Shown one piece after another: positions 5,411-6,905 of a stretch of DNA of 6,905 nucleotides (its first letter is position 1; every line of letters starts with the position of its first letter). A program made the position numbers and the translations under genes. The DNA comes from Candidatus Competibacteraceae bacterium (GTDB taxonomy: Bacteria; Pseudomonadota; Gammaproteobacteria; Competibacterales; Competibacteraceae), in contig JAAUQA010000168.1 in NCBI GenBank assembly GCA_012032855.1, positions 1 to 6,905 of the forward strand, read 5' to 3'. The notes below the pieces were generated by a model, which made no database searches, had not been told where the DNA came from, and was given only the letters and a program-made list of their open reading frames with translations.

Positions 5411-6905
5411 ATGAAGTTCAGTGAACGGTGGTTGCGAGAGTGGGTCGATCCTACTGTCGGTAGCGACGAATTAGCGGAACAACTCACCATGGCCGGTCTG
5501 GAGGTGGACAGCCTGACGGGGGCGGCACCGGACTTTAACGGTGTCGTGGTTGGTCGTGTAGTGAGTCTGGCACCACATCCTGAAGCAGAGCGTCTACAAG
5601 TCGCCCACGTGGATGTCGGCGGCAACGAGACATTGGTAATCGTCTGTGGAGCCCCCAATGTGCAGGTCGGGATGATCGCGCCGGTTGCCAGAATAGGCGC
5701 AAAGATGCCGAACGGCCAAGCGATTGAAACTACGCAACTGCGGGGCGTTACCTCTCACGGCATGTTGTGTTCGGCTCAGGAACTGGGGCTGGGAGACGAT
5801 GATTCGGGGCTTTGGGCACTACCGACAGGCATCACCGTCGGAGCCGACTTGCGGCAAATGCTGCAGCTGGATGATCGACTGATTGAACTGGATCTCACCC
5901 CGAACCGGGGCGATTGTCTGAGCGTGGCTGGTATCGCCCGAGAAGTGGGGGTGCTGAACCGCTGCGAAGTGACGCCGGTTGCGTCCGATCCGGTTGAACC
6001 CATTCTGGATGATACTTTTCCGGTGGCGGTTAGTGCCCCGACCGATTGCCCACGCTATGTGGGACGAGTCATCCGCGGCGTGAATCCGGCGGCCCAGACC
6101 CCGTTGTGGATGATTGAGCGGTTGCGGCGGTCGGGATTACGCAGCTTGGGACCATTGGTCGACATCACCAACTACGTGATGCTCGAACTCGGTCAGCCCA
6201 TGCATGCTTTCGATCTGGATAAACTCACTGATCGAATCGACGTGCGTCGTGCTAACCCGGGCGAAACGCTGGAGTTGTTGAACGGCAATGCGATAACGCC
6301 GGTTGCCGATACCCTATTAATCACTGACGCAGCCGGTCCGTTGGCACTGGCCGGCATTATGGGCGGCCAATCCAGCGCGGTCAGCGACGCAACTCGGAAT
6401 GTATTTTTAGAAAGCGCTTTTTTCAGTCCCACCGTGATTGCCGGTCGCGCCCGTAGTTATGGCTTGCACACTGATTCATCGCATCGTTTCGAACGCGGTG
6501 TGGACCCGCAATTGCAAATTCGCGCCATGGAGCGAGCAACCCGATTGTTGCTGGATATCGCCGGTGGGCAAGCCGGTCCGGTAAGCGAAACGGTTGCGCC
6601 GACACACCTCCCTGCGGAGCCGGCTATTCGACTGCGTCCGGAACGGATCGAACGCTTGTTGGGATTGGCTATTGATCCTCAGCAAGTGAATGAAATGCTG
6701 TTGCGATTAGGCATGGCGGTTGCCGAGGAAAGTGATCATTGGTTGGTCGTGCCGCCGACATTTCGTTTCGATATCACCATCGAAGCCGATCTGATCGAAG
6801 AAATCGGGCGCATTTACGGGTATAGCCGCTTGCCGAGTCACTGCCCAGCCACGCGGTTGCGCATGGCTCCGCAACCGGAGGCCAGGGTTGGCCTTGGACG
6901 ACTGC
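5411..6905 (+). CDS. pheT: Phenylalanyl-tRNA synthetase beta subunit (partial, runs off the window)
   Basis: PheT is the tRNA-binding and editing subunit of PheRS. The frame is open from ATG 5411 to the end of the window, 498 of the usual roughly 795 residues. It starts MKFSERWLREWVDP, typical of the family, with GAAGG seven bases upstream. Visible in order: the OB-fold tRNA-binding domain (about 40-150, with GVVVGRVV and ICGAP-like VCGAPN); DLTPNRGDCL; the B3/B4 editing domain (about 210-390) with GQPMHAFD (H265), FLESAFFSP (E334) and GLHTDSSHRFERGVDP (T354, S356); and the B5 domain (about 400-475) ending FDITIEADLIEEIGRIYGY. The position equal to E. coli editing residue A356 is Ser. The catalytic-like and anticodon-binding C-terminal domains lie beyond the window. 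It is 21 bases after pheS and surely in the same operon. No frameshift is seen. Confidence 0.96.
   Translation, partial: MKFSERWLREWVDPTVGSDELAEQLTMAGLEVDSLTGAAPDFNGVVVGRVVSLAPHPEAERLQVAHVDVGGNETLVIVCGAPNVQVGMIAPVARIGAKMPNGQAIETTQLRGVTSHGMLCSAQELGLGDDDSGLWALPTGITVGADLRQMLQLDDRLIELDLTPNRGDCLSVAGIAREVGVLNRCEVTPVASDPVEPILDDTFPVAVSAPTDCPRYVGRVIRGVNPAAQTPLWMIERLRRSGLRSLGPLVDITNYVMLELGQPMHAFDLDKLTDRIDVRRANPGETLELLNGNAITPVADTLLITDAAGPLALAGIMGGQSSAVSDATRNVFLESAFFSPTVIAGRARSYGLHTDSSHRFERGVDPQLQIRAMERATRLLLDIAGGQAGPVSETVAPTHLPAEPAIRLRPERIERLLGLAIDPQQVNEMLLRLGMAVAEESDHWLVVPPTFRFDITIEADLIEEIGRIYGYSRLPSHCPATRLRMAPQPEARVGLGRL

Overview
The window is a housekeeping stretch of a gammaproteobacterial chromosome with roughly balanced to slightly GC-rich composition. 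This assignment rests on three things: the order thrS-infC-rpmI-rplT-pheS-pheT, close resemblance of every protein to its Escherichia/Pseudomonas counterpart as I know them, and a tRNA-Val(GAC) very like the E. coli one with CCA encoded in the gene. I cannot name a genus.

Layout: positions 1-127 hold a possible 3' end of a rightward gene and two inverted repeats. A leftward gene for a PduO-type cob(I)alamin adenosyltransferase follows (128-703). After a short divergent intergenic region with a good sigma70-type promoter comes tRNA-Val (872-948) and its intrinsic terminator (977-1030). The rest is a rightward translation cluster: thrS (threonyl-tRNA synthetase), infC (initiation factor IF3), rpmI and rplT (ribosomal proteins bL35 and bL20), an intrinsic terminator, a structured leader, pheS (PheRS alpha) and pheT (PheRS beta). 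The window ends inside pheT.

The genes all serve translation. ThrRS and PheRS charge tRNAs, IF3 controls start selection, and bL35/bL20 are large-subunit proteins. In E. coli several of these genes are autoregulated (ThrRS on thrS, IF3 through a non-AUG start, L20 on rpmI-rplT, attenuation on pheST). Here I see a non-AUG start for infC and a possible pseudoknot just before rpmI. A hairpin-rich pheS leader lacks a recognisable Phe leader peptide, and thrS lacks room for an E. coli-sized operator.

The oddest direct observation is that thrS and infC are broken. Two one-base losses in thrS and one in infC, all at short homopolymer runs, interrupt otherwise well-conserved proteins. ThrRS also carries two substitutions in strongly conserved active-site motifs. 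Base-level sequence error is the simplest explanation; real decay or slippage-rescued expression are alternatives. I found no convincing novel multi-gene system; the best new leads are RNA structures before rpmI and pheS.
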